This document shows positions 1-8,659 of a stretch of DNA of 64,000 nt, in pieces; position 1 is the first letter of the stretch, and every line of letters starts with the position of its first letter. This stretch comes from Pseudomonas reidholzensis (GTDB lineage: Bacteria > Pseudomonadota > Gammaproteobacteria > Pseudomonadales > Pseudomonadaceae), in assembly GCF_900536025.1 (NCBI RefSeq), contig NZ_UNOZ01000007.1, positions 186,001-250,000 on the forward strand, in the 5' to 3' direction. A program made the position numbers and the translations under genes. A model generated the notes under the pieces. That model was given only the letters and a program-made list of their open reading frames with translations, had not been told where the DNA came from and made no database searches.

Positions 1-57
1 TTCTGGGTCAACCCTCCTGCCTACGCCCTGCAAGAAGATACCGAACGCCATGCCTGA
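1..57 (+). CDS. Partial 3' end, probable small (gamma) subunit of a gluconate 2-dehydrogenase-type complex
   Basis: An open frame enters from the left edge and ends at TGA 55-57. Only 18 residues are visible (FWVNPPAYALQEDTERHA). It overlaps the start of the GMC oxidoreductase (ATG at 50) by 8 bases, as expected of translationally coupled subunits. In the known three-subunit gluconate, 2-ketogluconate and sorbitol dehydrogenases the order is a Tat-exported small subunit, a FAD-GMC subunit and a triheme cytochrome c. The identity is inferred from that order; the visible residues alone do not prove it. Confidence 0.55.
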   Translation, partial: FWVNPPAYALQEDTERHA

Positions 58-1675
58 TTCGAATTCCACCCCCCTGTCGGCCGACGTGGTCATCATCGGC
101 GCCGGTGCCGCTGGCGGCGCCGCTGCCGTCAAGCTGCTGCGCAAGGGCCTGTCGGTACTGATGCTCGAGGCCGGCGCACCGCTGGACCAAGGCATGCTGG
201 TCTCCAACTACCGCAACGGCGCGTACAAGAACAACCACATGGCGCCGTACCCGACGATGCCCTGGGCGCCTCAGCCGAACTTCGTCCCCCACGACAACGG
301 TTACCTCATCCAGAAGGGCCCTGCCCCGTATACCGCGCAGTACATCCGCGGCGTGGGCGGCACCACCTGGCACTGGGCGGGCCAGGCGTGGCGGCTGATC
401 CCCAACGACTTCCGCATGCAGACCCTGTATGGCCAATCGGTCGACTGGCCGATCAGCTACGACGAACTCGAGCCCTACTACTGCGAAGCGGAGATCGAGA
501 TGGGCGTCTCCGGCGGCGGTGCGCTGGCGGGTGACTACGGCTCGCCGCGCTCGATGCCGTACCCCATGGACGTCCTGCCGCTGCCCTACGGCTTCGAGCG
601 CCTGCGCCAGCGCTACGAGTCGGTCGGCCTGGAGCTGCTGCCAGGCCCGCAAGCGCGCAATAGCACCGCCTACGACGATCGTCCGGCCTGCTGCGGCAAC
701 AACAACTGCATGCCCATCTGCCCGATCGGCGCTCAGTACAACGGCAGCATGTCGGTGCGCCGAGCCCAAGGGCTGGGCCTGAACCTGATCAGCAACGCCG
801 TGGTGTTCAAGCTCGAGACCGGCGAAGGCAACCGCATCGTCGCCGCCCACTTCATCGACCAGAACAAGGAAGTCCACCGGGTCACCGGCAAGCACTTCCT
901 GCTCACCGCCAATGCCATGGAAAGCGTCAAGATCCTGCTGATGTCCAAGGATGAGCGCAACCCCAATGGCGTGGCCAACGCCACCGACCAGGTCGGCCGC
1001 CGCCTGATGGACCACCCGGCCAGCGCCGTCGAGTACCTGGCCGACGAGCCGCTGTACATCGGCCGTGGCCCGATGTGCCCGGGCAGCATCAACAATACCC
1101 GCGACGGGGCTTTCCGCAGCGAGCGCTCTGCCCTGCGCATCGATGTGCACAACGACAACCCGACCCGTTACCTGACCGAAAAGTACCTGGCCCAGGGTTA
1201 CTACGGCAAAGAACTGAACGAGAAGATCAAGCGCGATGGCGAACGCTTCGTGCTGCTCAAGTCGATGTTCGAAATGCTCCCGGACCCGGAAAACCGCATC
1301 GTCCTGAGCGACCAGAAGGACGCCTGGGGCATCCCCAAGATGGAGATCCACTACCGCTTCCCCGAGTACGTGCACCGTGGCTACGACACCTGCCGCGAAC
1401 TGTTCGCCGACTGCGTGAAGGCCTCCGGCGGCAGCGAAGTGAAGTACTCCGACCGCGGCCAGTACACCAACAGCCAGCACATCACCGGCACCTTGAGCAT
1501 GGGCAGCGACCCGCACACCTCGGTGTGCAACAAGCTGGCCCAGGCCCACGACCACGCGAACCTGTACTTCGGCGGCACCGGCGTGATGCCCACCGCTGCG
1601 CTGGTCAACTCGACGCTGACCGGGGTGGCGCTGTCGCTGCTGGCCGCCGACAGCATCATCCAGGCTTCGCTGTGA
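50..1675 (+). CDS. FAD-dependent GMC oxidoreductase, large subunit of a periplasmic sugar acid/polyol dehydrogenase
   Basis: This 541-aa protein is the catalytic flavoprotein of a membrane-bound dehydrogenase that would pass electrons from a sugar, polyol or sugar acid to the cytochrome c encoded next. The N-terminal FAD-binding Rossmann motif (IIGAGAAGGAAAVKLL) lies near residues 15-30. A cysteine-rich CCGNNNCMPICPIG segment near residue 213 is typical of the gluconate dehydrogenase branch, where cysteines can bind an iron-sulfur cluster. The GMC C-terminal region has the active-site His in SQHITGT and the closing FAD motif GGTGVMPTAALVNSTLTG. It has no signal peptide of its own, and in this family it is exported with the Tat small subunit. 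The start ATG overlaps the upstream gene, and the cytochrome gene follows after 10 bases. The substrate could be gluconate, 2-ketogluconate, sorbitol or another compound; sequence alone does not decide. Confidence 0.88.
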   Translation: MPDSNSTPLSADVVIIGAGAAGGAAAVKLLRKGLSVLMLEAGAPLDQGMLVSNYRNGAYKNNHMAPYPTMPWAPQPNFVPHDNGYLIQKGPAPYTAQYIRGVGGTTWHWAGQAWRLIPNDFRMQTLYGQSVDWPISYDELEPYYCEAEIEMGVSGGGALAGDYGSPRSMPYPMDVLPLPYGFERLRQRYESVGLELLPGPQARNSTAYDDRPACCGNNNCMPICPIGAQYNGSMSVRRAQGLGLNLISNAVVFKLETGEGNRIVAAHFIDQNKEVHRVTGKHFLLTANAMESVKILLMSKDERNPNGVANATDQVGRRLMDHPASAVEYLADEPLYIGRGPMCPGSINNTRDGAFRSERSALRIDVHNDNPTRYLTEKYLAQGYYGKELNEKIKRDGERFVLLKSMFEMLPDPENRIVLSDQKDAWGIPKMEIHYRFPEYVHRGYDTCRELFADCVKASGGSEVKYSDRGQYTNSQHITGTLSMGSDPHTSVCNKLAQAHDHANLYFGGTGVMPTAALVNSTLTGVALSLLAADSIIQASL

Positions 1676-1685
1676 GGGGCTACGC

Positions 1686-3017
1686 ATGTTGATGAAAACA
1701 GGATCGACAAAGGCGCGCGCTCGCTTGAAGGCGCTGGTCTGGTGCGGCGTTGCCGTGGCGGTCGCCGCGGCGATCGGCGCCGGCAGCGTGATCTGGAAGC
1801 AAGCAAAGATCGACATGCCGGTGGCCAAGCCTGGGCAGGACAGCGCGGCGTTGATCGAACGCGGCCGCGCCGTGGCCCTGGCCTCGGACTGCGTGGCCTG
1901 CCACACCTCCGAGGCGAGCAAACCCTATGCGGGCGGCATGGCCTTCGACACACCGTTCGGCAGGCTGTACTCGACCAACATCACCCAGGACCCGGTCAAC
2001 GGCATCGGCACCTTTACCGACGCCGAGATCGTCGGTTCGGTGCGCAACGGGATCTCCCAGCACGGCAGGCGCCTGTACCCGGCCATGCCGTACACCTCGT
2101 ACACCGGCATGTCCGACGACGACACCCTGGCACTGGTCGCCTACCTGCGCACGATCAAGCCGATCGACAGCAAGCCGCCAGAAAACACCATGGGCTTCCC
2201 GTTCAACCAGCGCTGGGCCATGGCCTTCTGGAACGTCATGAACTTCCAGTCCGGGCGCCAGCTGCCAGTGGCCGGCAAGAGCGATGAATGGAACCGCGGC
2301 GCGTACCTGGTGCAGAGCCTGGAGCACTGTGGCGAATGCCACACCCCGCGCAACTTCATCCAGGGCTTTAGCCATCCGAACCTGGGCGGTGGCAACCTGG
2401 TGACCTGGAGGGCCTACGACATCACCAGTGGCCAGAGCGGTATCGGCACCTGGAGTGATCCCGAGCTGTTCACCTACCTCAAGACCGGTGCCGTGCATGG
2501 CAAGGCCAACGCCGCAGGGCCCATGGCCGAGGCGGTGGAGAACAGCCTGAACCACCTGCCCGATGCCGACCTGCACGCCATGGTGGCCTACCTGCGCGAC
2601 TTGCCCGTCACCGGCACGCCGAGCCTTGTACCCGCCCGCACCGGCCAGGGCCAGGCGTACACCGGCACCACGGCGCTGCGCGCCAGCCATCCGCAGTACG
2701 ACCCGGACAGCGACGCGCTGGGCGCCGAAGTGATGTTCAACGCCAACTGCGCCACCTGCCATGCGGTCACCGGCAAGGGCGTGGGCGAATACCCGCGGCT
2801 GTTCGGCAACAGCGTGCTGGGCGCCGTCGAGCCGACCAACCTGGTGTCGGTACTGCTGCGCGGCGTGCACCGCAAGGTCGATGGCCAGGAGGTGTTCATG
2901 CCTGGCTTCGCCAACCTGAGCGATGCCCAGTTGGCGACCTTGAGCACCTTCCTGTTCAAGCAGTTTGGTAATTCGCAGGTACAGGTCACCGCAGCGGAAG
3001 TCGCCAAGCTGCGCTGA
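1686..3017 (+). CDS. Triheme cytochrome c subunit of the GMC dehydrogenase complex
   Basis: This 443-aa protein carries one N-terminal hydrophobic anchor (about residues 17-36) and three c-type heme sites: CVACH 69-73, CGECH 215-219 and CATCH 355-359. Three heme domains at this spacing are the hallmark of the cytochrome subunit of gluconate, sorbitol and alcohol dehydrogenases, which hands electrons to ubiquinone on the periplasmic face. The ATG at 1686 has a GAGGGG ribosome site six bases upstream and lies 10 bases after the flavoprotein stop, so the two are co-transcribed. A second in-frame ATG is at 1692. Family is well supported; substrate is unknown. Confidence 0.9.
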   Translation: MLMKTGSTKARARLKALVWCGVAVAVAAAIGAGSVIWKQAKIDMPVAKPGQDSAALIERGRAVALASDCVACHTSEASKPYAGGMAFDTPFGRLYSTNITQDPVNGIGTFTDAEIVGSVRNGISQHGRRLYPAMPYTSYTGMSDDDTLALVAYLRTIKPIDSKPPENTMGFPFNQRWAMAFWNVMNFQSGRQLPVAGKSDEWNRGAYLVQSLEHCGECHTPRNFIQGFSHPNLGGGNLVTWRAYDITSGQSGIGTWSDPELFTYLKTGAVHGKANAAGPMAEAVENSLNHLPDADLHAMVAYLRDLPVTGTPSLVPARTGQGQAYTGTTALRASHPQYDPDSDALGAEVMFNANCATCHAVTGKGVGEYPRLFGNSVLGAVEPTNLVSVLLRGVHRKVDGQEVFMPGFANLSDAQLATLSTFLFKQFGNSQVQVTAAEVAKLR

Positions 3018-3031
3018 CACCCTTCACTCAC

Positions 3032-3055
3032 GCACCCGGCTTGCCGGGTGCTTTC
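3032..3055 (+). terminator. Hairpin between the cytochrome c and GlcG/HbpS genes
   Basis: A perfect 9-bp stem, gcacccggc / gccgggtgc, closes on a TT centre and is followed by a short pyrimidine-rich tail (tttcgct). It lies 15 bases after the cytochrome stop. The T-tract is weak, so it may attenuate transcription into the next gene without fully stopping it. Confidence 0.5.
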
Positions 3056-3077
3056 GCTAAATCGTCAGGAGAACTTC

Positions 3078-3563
3078 ATGTCCGTACGATTCCTGCTGTC
3101 CGCCGTGCTCGCCCTGGGCGTCGCCGGTGCCGCCCAGGCCGCCGATTCGGTTGCCCTGCCTTCGATCAAACAACTGGACCTGGCCGCCGCCGAGCGCATC
3201 GCTCAGGCCGCCGATCAGTACGCCAAGCAACAAGGCTGGGTGGGTTCGATCGCCGTGGTCGACAACGCCGGCTACCCCATCGTGGTCCGCCGCATGGACG
3301 GCGCCACCGCCATCAGCGCCGACCTTGCCATCCGTAAGGCCAAGGCCTCGGCCCTGTTCGGCGCCCCCAGCGTGAACTTTGAAAACCGGGTCAACGATGG
3401 CCATCCGGCGTTGCTGGCACTGGACGTCACCACCCTGGCCGGCGGCCAGCCGATCCTGGTGGAGGGCAAGGTGATTGGTGCGGTGGGCGTGAGCACGCCG
3501 GTGGGTGCCCACGATGATCCGATTGCGGTGGCTGGCGCACACGCGGTTGACGGCGCACACTGA
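3078..3563 (+). CDS. Secreted GlcG/HbpS family heme-binding-like protein
   Basis: A 161-aa protein with a clear Sec signal peptide (MSVRFLLSAVLALGVAGAAQA) and a GlcG/HbpS (DUF336) domain. Typical segments are GSIAVVDNAGYPIVVRRMDG, the AIRKAKASALF helix and the G-rich GAVGVSTP end. The start chosen is ATG 3078, with CAGGAGAAC just upstream; an ATG 30 bases earlier lacks a ribosome site and would bury the signal peptide. HbpS proteins bind heme or sense redox, and GlcG members accompany oxidoreductase operons. Here it follows a periplasmic flavocytochrome dehydrogenase, so a role as periplasmic accessory is inferred. The actual ligand is not known. Confidence 0.82.
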   Translation: MSVRFLLSAVLALGVAGAAQAADSVALPSIKQLDLAAAERIAQAADQYAKQQGWVGSIAVVDNAGYPIVVRRMDGATAISADLAIRKAKASALFGAPSVNFENRVNDGHPALLALDVTTLAGGQPILVEGKVIGAVGVSTPVGAHDDPIAVAGAHAVDGAH

Positions 3564-3567
3564 CGGC

Positions 3568-3597
3568 AAGGGTGCGCTGAGCCAAAGCGCACGCCTT
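3568..3597. terminator. Hairpin between convergent genes
   Basis: gtgcgct (3572-3578) pairs with agcgcac (3586-3592), and flanking aagg/cctt extends the stem with one bulge. It lies between the convergent HbpS-like and LysR genes. There is no long T-run, so this is a low-certainty bidirectional terminator. Confidence 0.4.
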
Positions 3598-3611
3598 CAG
3601 TCTCTGAGCAA

Positions 3612-4532
3612 TTAAGCCTGCAAGCCGGCCTTGAACAGGTCGATCAGCTCCCGAAGCCCGGGGGGCATTTGCCTGCGCCCCGGGTAATAAATATGGAATG
3701 CCGGCTCCATGGGCGCCCAGTCAGGCAAAACCTCCTGCAACTCACCTCGATCCAGATAACCCCTTACACGGTCTTCCAGGCAATATGTGATTCCGCAATC
3801 CGCCAGCGCCATTTCGATGCCAAAGGTGGTTTCGTTCACACATAGCTGCCCTGGCACATCAATGCATTGATGATCGCCGTCTTTCTCAAAATCCCAGCGG
3901 TAGACAGTTCCGTTTCCTGTGCGGATCTGGATGCACTGCTGGCTTTTGAGGTCTTCAGGAACCAGAATTCTGGCGTTCGCGTTGAGGTATTTAGGCGACG
4001 CCACTGCCACCCATCGCAACGCTTCGCTGATGCGTACGGCGATGTAGTCTTCCGCAATGGTGTCACCAAAACGTATGCCAGCATCAAAGCCGGCTGAGAC
4101 GATGTCTACCATTTTGTCGTCGACCGCCACCTCCACCGATACCTCGGGATACGCTTCCAGGTACCGGGGCAAATACTGAGTGAACAGCAGCCGCGCAGCA
4201 TCACTCAGTACGTTCAACCGAAGTCGTCCGGAGGGACGGTCGCGGTGCCTGTCGAGTGCCGTCAACGCGCCACTGATTTCGCTAAAGCCTACGGTCAGTC
4301 GTTTGGCGAGCGCTGCACCCGCGTCGGTTGGCGAGACTGTACGACTGGTGCGGTTGAGCAATCGCACACCCAATCTTGCCTCGAGATTGCGCATCGAGTG
4401 GCTAAGTGCGGAGGTGGTAATCCCTAGTTCGACCGCTGCTCGGGTAAAGCTGCGAAGCCGCTCTACCGCAAGAAACGCGTTCAGATCCGCGAGATCAGCG
4501 CGGGACAGCCGGGTCGTAGGAAGTGCAGGCAT
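3612..4532 (-). CDS. LysR family transcriptional regulator
   Basis: 306 aa, starting at the ATG at 4532, which has GGAAG six bases upstream; a TTG 12 bases earlier is possible. The winged HTH spans residues about 10-65 (DLNAFLAVERLRSFTRAAVE...TSALSHSMRNLE). The effector domain follows with AGFDAGIRFGD, typical of the CrgA/DsdC-like branch. It is transcribed away from the metallophosphoesterase and MFS genes and may control them, since LysR regulators usually act on the divergent neighbour. The target is inferred only. Confidence 0.88.
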   Translation of the reverse strand: MPALPTTRLSRADLADLNAFLAVERLRSFTRAAVELGITTSALSHSMRNLEARLGVRLLNRTSRTVSPTDAGAALAKRLTVGFSEISGALTALDRHRDRPSGRLRLNVLSDAARLLFTQYLPRYLEAYPEVSVEVAVDDKMVDIVSAGFDAGIRFGDTIAEDYIAVRISEALRWVAVASPKYLNANARILVPEDLKSQQCIQIRTGNGTVYRWDFEKDGDHQCIDVPGQLCVNETTFGIEMALADCGITYCLEDRVRGYLDRGELQEVLPDWAPMEPAFHIYYPGRRQMPPGLRELIDLFKAGLQA

Positions 4533-4666
4533 GGGGGCTTCCAATGGTTGAGCCTAATTCAACAGTGTATGGGATAAAGCTAATCAATCTCGGGCTTGTG
4601 CGCGTGTAACATCGATTTAATTCAACAATCGGTGTGGCTGTCCACTGCCGCGAGAGAGAGTTTCTG

Positions 4667-5797
4667 GTGTTCCATACGTATCTTGCCGTCGCCTACCTTT
4701 ATGTCCTGTGGCGCTTTGTCATGCCTCTGCCGCTCAGTGGCTGGAGCCGAGCGGCGCTAGCAGTCGTTCTGCTGTTGGTGTCCAAGTACCACCTGATCCT
4801 GATCGGCGTGTACGGGACAATGTTCTCGCCGGAGTTCCCACGACCGCTAGTGCTCGTTGCCGGTTGGCTGTTCTGCACGTTCGTGTTCATCCTGGTGTTC
4901 ACGCCAATCGTCGACCTGGCATCGGTGATGCTTTCACTGCTGTGCAGGTCCCCGGTCAGGCGCATGTTCGGTGTCCGTGCGCGGACCATGATCGCGTCGC
5001 TGTCAATGGCCCTGGCTGCGATCGGGGTCCACCAGGCAGTCCAAGTGCCAGCCGTGCGGCAGGTGGAGTTCACGATCAAGGATCTGCCGCCTTCACTGGA
5101 CGGCCTGAAGATCGTTCATCTCACCGATCTGCACATCAGTCGTCTGTTCCAGGCCGGCTGGGTGAGCGAGGTGGTCGCTCGCACCAATGCGTTGAGCCCC
5201 GATGTTGTTCTGATCACTGGAGACCTGATTGACGGGACAGTGGAGGCCAGAAGCAAGGATGTGGCACCGCTGAGCGGCCTCCGTGCACCGATGGGCGTTA
5301 TCGCTGTACCGGGAAACCACGAGTACTACTTCGACGGCCGAGCGTGGGCTGCCGAACTCCGAAAACTTGGGATGCGCGTACTGACAAATCAGCATGCCGT
5401 GCTGACCAAAGGCTCGGGCTCATTAGTGGTCGCAGGTACCACAGACGAGTCAGCACCCACCTACGGCCAAGAGGGACCCAACCTTTCCAGGGCACTCGAA
5501 GGTGTCTCCCCAGGTGCCCCAGTTGTGCTCCTCAAACATCGGCCCATGGGCGCCCATCAAGCGGCTCAAGCCGGAGTCAGCCTGCAGCTTTCCGGGCATA
5601 CCCACGGCGGCATGATTTCCGGCCTCGGCCAAGTCGCTAAATTTGCCAACCAAGGCTTTGTCTCCGGGCGCTATGAGGTGGGAGACATGCATCTCTATGT
5701 GAGCAACGGTACCGCGCTCTGGAACGGATTTCCGATTCGCTTGGGCGTGCCTTCGGAAATCACGGAGATCGTGCTGCGCGCTGGGAGTGCTTTTTGA
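4667..5797 (+). CDS. Membrane-anchored metallophosphoesterase (YaeI/YkuE type)
   Basis: About 376 aa. Several hydrophobic segments in the first ~130 residues precede a calcineurin-like metallophosphoesterase domain. All metal motifs are visible: LTDLHIS, TGDLID, PGNHEYY, LLKHRP and SGHTHGG. Such proteins hydrolyse phosphoester or pyrophosphate bonds, and some relatives (YkuE, LpxH-related) act on lipids at the membrane. The GTG at 4667 has a GAGAGAGAG tract six bases upstream and gives MFHTYLAVAYLY. An in-frame GTG at 4634 would add 11 residues without a ribosome site. It lies divergent from the LysR gene, and an MFS gene follows 117 bases later. Confidence 0.82.
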   Translation: MFHTYLAVAYLYVLWRFVMPLPLSGWSRAALAVVLLLVSKYHLILIGVYGTMFSPEFPRPLVLVAGWLFCTFVFILVFTPIVDLASVMLSLLCRSPVRRMFGVRARTMIASLSMALAAIGVHQAVQVPAVRQVEFTIKDLPPSLDGLKIVHLTDLHISRLFQAGWVSEVVARTNALSPDVVLITGDLIDGTVEARSKDVAPLSGLRAPMGVIAVPGNHEYYFDGRAWAAELRKLGMRVLTNQHAVLTKGSGSLVVAGTTDESAPTYGQEGPNLSRALEGVSPGAPVVLLKHRPMGAHQAAQAGVSLQLSGHTHGGMISGLGQVAKFANQGFVSGRYEVGDMHLYVSNGTALWNGFPIRLGVPSEITEIVLRAGSAF

Positions 5798-5914
5798 TCG
5801 CGGACAAGTCAGCCCTCGATGCAGCGTCAAAAGCGCTGCCTGACGAGTTTCCAACCGTGGTTCTTTATCAATTGAGACGGGGCTGCGCTCGCAAGCCTGT
5901 AAGGGATGTATGAA

Positions 5915-7225
5915 ATGACGAGTCATTCAACAGCAGATACCTCTGCAACTGCGTACGATGCCAAGCACATTCACGCACCTCATGGCGTCGCAACGGCGAT
6001 CACTGTTCTCGGATTCGGCGGGCTCTTCATCGGGACGGGCGAGTTCGCCTCGATGAGCTTGCTGCCTGGTCTTGCAGCGAGCACTGATGTGTCGATCCCG
6101 ATTGCCGGCGGCTACATCACCGCCTATGCGCTCGGTGTGGTGACAGGGGCGCCGCTCATTGCGATCCTGGCCGCCAGGTGGCCGCGAAAATCGTTGTTGA
6201 TCGCTCTGCTCGCACTGTTCTGTATTGGCTACGGCGCGAGTGCGGTGGCGTGGGATCACACGACACTGTTGGCCGCACGCTTCCTGGCTGGACTGCCCCA
6301 CGGTGCTTACTACGGGGTCGCTTGCCTGGTTGCGGCGACCCTGGTGGCTGAGCACCGCAAGGCGCAAGCAGCCGGGTATGTCATGGCGGGGCTCGCAGCC
6401 GCAAACGTCATCGGGGTGCCCGCTGCCACGTGGATTGGGCAGCTTTTCGGATGGCGCGGGGCCTTCGCAACCCTCGCCATTGGAGGCTTGCTGGTCATGG
6501 CGCTGTTCTGGTTGCTCATTCCGGCGATGCCCAAGGATGAATCGGCGAGCCCTGCAGCGGAAATGAGCGGGCTGAAAAAACCCCAGTTGTGGTTGACCCT
6601 CGCCACTGCATCAATCGGGTTTGGCGGCATGTTCTCGGTGTACAGCTACATCACACCCACATTGACTGAAGCCACGGGGCTTGCGCCCGGCCAGGTCCCC
6701 ATGGTGTTGGCACTTTGGGGCGTGGGCATGATCGTGGGCAACCTGGTCGGCGGTTGGCTTGCAGACCGAGCGTTGGTGCCCGCCATCTTCTCCATCATGA
6801 TCTGGAACGTGATCTTCCTGTCGCTCTTCTCGATCTTCGCGTCTTCGACGATCGGGATGTTGGTGGTGTTATTCATGGTGGGCTGTGGGTTCGCGCTGGT
6901 ACCTGCGCTTCAGGTTCGATTGATGAATGTCGCAGGTGAGGCTCAGACCCTCGCAGCGGCACTGAATCACAGCGCTTTCAATATCTCCAATGCCGTGGGT
7001 GCCACGCTGGGCGGCCTGTCCATCGCCAGCGGGCTTGGCTGGGCCTCCACTGGCTGGGTAGGCGCCGGCTTGGCAGTGCTTGGCATCCTCTTTTTTGGCG
7101 TATCGATCGGTTTCGAGAGGCGCAAGCTGGCCACCGCCAGCAATGGCGGTAGCACCCTCAGCCACACGCCCAGTCCAGTTTCATCTCGACCAGGTCCAAC
7201 TGCGCATTGCCGCTGCCGAAATTGA
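5915..7225 (+). CDS. MFS transporter, DHA1 (AraJ/NepI-like) family
   Basis: 436 aa with the 12-helix pattern of a drug:H+ antiporter-1 family carrier. Motifs include GTGEFASMSLLPGLA in helix 1 and the loop ARWPRKSLLIALL (motif A-like) between helices 2 and 3. The start ATG 5915 has AAGGG nine bases upstream; the ATG at 5906 is too close to that site. Helix 12 ends near residue 395, and the last ~30 residues (rich in S, T and P) look non-homologous. The stop lies 68 bases inside the convergent gene, so the native end may have been lost (see findings). Substrate unknown; sugar, nucleoside or drug efflux are typical for relatives. Confidence 0.82.
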   Translation: MTSHSTADTSATAYDAKHIHAPHGVATAITVLGFGGLFIGTGEFASMSLLPGLAASTDVSIPIAGGYITAYALGVVTGAPLIAILAARWPRKSLLIALLALFCIGYGASAVAWDHTTLLAARFLAGLPHGAYYGVACLVAATLVAEHRKAQAAGYVMAGLAAANVIGVPAATWIGQLFGWRGAFATLAIGGLLVMALFWLLIPAMPKDESASPAAEMSGLKKPQLWLTLATASIGFGGMFSVYSYITPTLTEATGLAPGQVPMVLALWGVGMIVGNLVGGWLADRALVPAIFSIMIWNVIFLSLFSIFASSTIGMLVVLFMVGCGFALVPALQVRLMNVAGEAQTLAAALNHSAFNISNAVGATLGGLSIASGLGWASTGWVGAGLAVLGILFFGVSIGFERRKLATASNGGSTLSHTPSPVSSRPGPTAHCRCRN

Positions 7226-8495
7226 ACCCGCCAAAATGCTCCTCGAACTCCAGGTAGAACGGGCCGAACGCTGGATAGTTCTGTATCGGGAACATCGTGC
7301 CGCCCAGATGATTGCGGCCATCAAACTGCGTCAGCGCCTCACTCTGCTCACCGCTGAAGGCGGGTACGTAGCCGCTGTCCTTGCAGTCTTCCTCATACTC
7401 CCGGGGTGGCTTGCCGACGTTTGGATCGCCTTCGCGAACCTGCGTGCGGATTGCGAACGCTGTGTCGAGACCCGCTGCCGGGCCATCACCGGGCAGCCAG
7501 TCAAAGGCGGGGCTCGCCGGGTTGCGGACTTTGTCGTAGGCCAGGTACTGGGCATAGCTCTGGTCAAACCAAGCAGGGGCCTGGCCCAGCAAGGGGTTGC
7601 CCTCCAGCCTGGGCACCGGGCAGATAGCCCCTTCGAACTCCGCCTGGGTCAGCCATATCGCTGCGTACTGCGTACCCAGGAGGTCAGTGAGGTCAAACCG
7701 CATCGGGTGGCGCGCCCGCCGATGCTCCCAAAAGGGCAGAAACGCTTCATCGCCTGGCGGCTGATCCGACAGCTCGCTGGCGAAGTACGCCTCGATCGCG
7801 GCGCTGGATGGCAATTCCTCGAATTGATCGTCCACGAACACGCTGAGTGCCACGTACTCGTCGCCTTGAGTGCGGTATTCGCGCGGCAGTTGCAGCGTGA
7901 ACGCATGGCGCAGCGGGTAGCCGAGGCGCTCGCTCAGCGGCCACTGGTGCGGGGTGATACCTGGCGGCAGGCCCAGGCTCCAGCCGCCCGACCAATGCTC
8001 GCCGCGACCGGTCTTGGGTAGCAGGCATTGCGGGGCGCGGAGCAAGTCGTAGGCGGTTTTCAGGTGAGGGTCGGCCAGTAGTTTTTCTGGCTCGGGGTAA
8101 AGGGCGTTCGGCTGGCTGATCTCCAGCGCGCCGATGTGCTGGTCGAGGATCCGCACCAAGAGCACGAACCCTTCGCGCGTTGCCTCAGTGTACTCGGACC
8201 ATTCGCCGAGTTCGGGGGTGTGGGGCAACGGATGCAGGCCAGGGCGTGTAGCCAGGGCATCAGCCAGCGACATGCCGATGTGCAGGCCTTCAATCATCTC
8301 CGTTGCTGGGAAGTTCCGATAGAAACTCACCCTCCCAAGCCTGCCGGCGGCATCGATCTGCGCGCCAAAGCCTCGGGTGTGCGTACCGGGTACGCGGCCG
8401 TAGCCGTCAGGTGATGACCACTTCTTGCCCATCACGCTGGCAAGTGATTCGACGGGCATCATGGGCCGTAGTGTGGCGATCCGGGCTGCTTTCAT
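7158..8495 (-). CDS. DUF7256-like / DUF1963(YwqG)-like protein of unknown function
   Basis: 445 aa from the ATG at 8495 (MKAARIATLRPMMPVES). A longer frame to 8627 exists, but its extra 44 residues are low-complexity and unlikely. The N-terminal ~100 residues (KKWSSPDGYGRVPG, GLHIGMSLADALATRPGL) look like the small DUF7256-type module met beside polymorphic-toxin immunity proteins. The C-terminal third (HLGGTMFPIQN, FGSGNAQLDLVEMKLDW) recalls YwqG/DUF1963 proteins. No catalytic motif is recognised. It stands alone between the MFS gene (tail-to-tail overlap of 68 bases) and the ProQ-family gene. Assignment is from memory of family patterns and is moderately uncertain. Confidence 0.7.
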   Translation of the reverse strand: MKAARIATLRPMMPVESLASVMGKKWSSPDGYGRVPGTHTRGFGAQIDAAGRLGRVSFYRNFPATEMIEGLHIGMSLADALATRPGLHPLPHTPELGEWSEYTEATREGFVLLVRILDQHIGALEISQPNALYPEPEKLLADPHLKTAYDLLRAPQCLLPKTGRGEHWSGGWSLGLPPGITPHQWPLSERLGYPLRHAFTLQLPREYRTQGDEYVALSVFVDDQFEELPSSAAIEAYFASELSDQPPGDEAFLPFWEHRRARHPMRFDLTDLLGTQYAAIWLTQAEFEGAICPVPRLEGNPLLGQAPAWFDQSYAQYLAYDKVRNPASPAFDWLPGDGPAAGLDTAFAIRTQVREGDPNVGKPPREYEEDCKDSGYVPAFSGEQSEALTQFDGRNHLGGTMFPIQNYPAFGPFYLEFEEHFGGFNFGSGNAQLDLVEMKLDWACG

Positions 8496-8659
8496 GCTTC
8501 TGGGTCCATGGTGCTCAGGCAACGGGCATGCCTGATGTGCTTCATCCCTGGGTAGTTTCTCAGTCGGTGCGACGGGGCGAGGTTGTGTGCCTGGCCCCGA
8601 TGTTCTCTGCGCACCGTGCGCCGCCAATAGGCGGACAGCACGGCAGAGCGGGACTGAAA

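Noticed and set aside
8..1921. Long reverse-strand frames opposite the GMC and cytochrome genes (up to 637 aa)
   Set aside because: They are H/V/A-rich antisense shadows caused by high GC; no ribosome site and no domain pattern, while the forward frames carry clear FAD and heme motifs.
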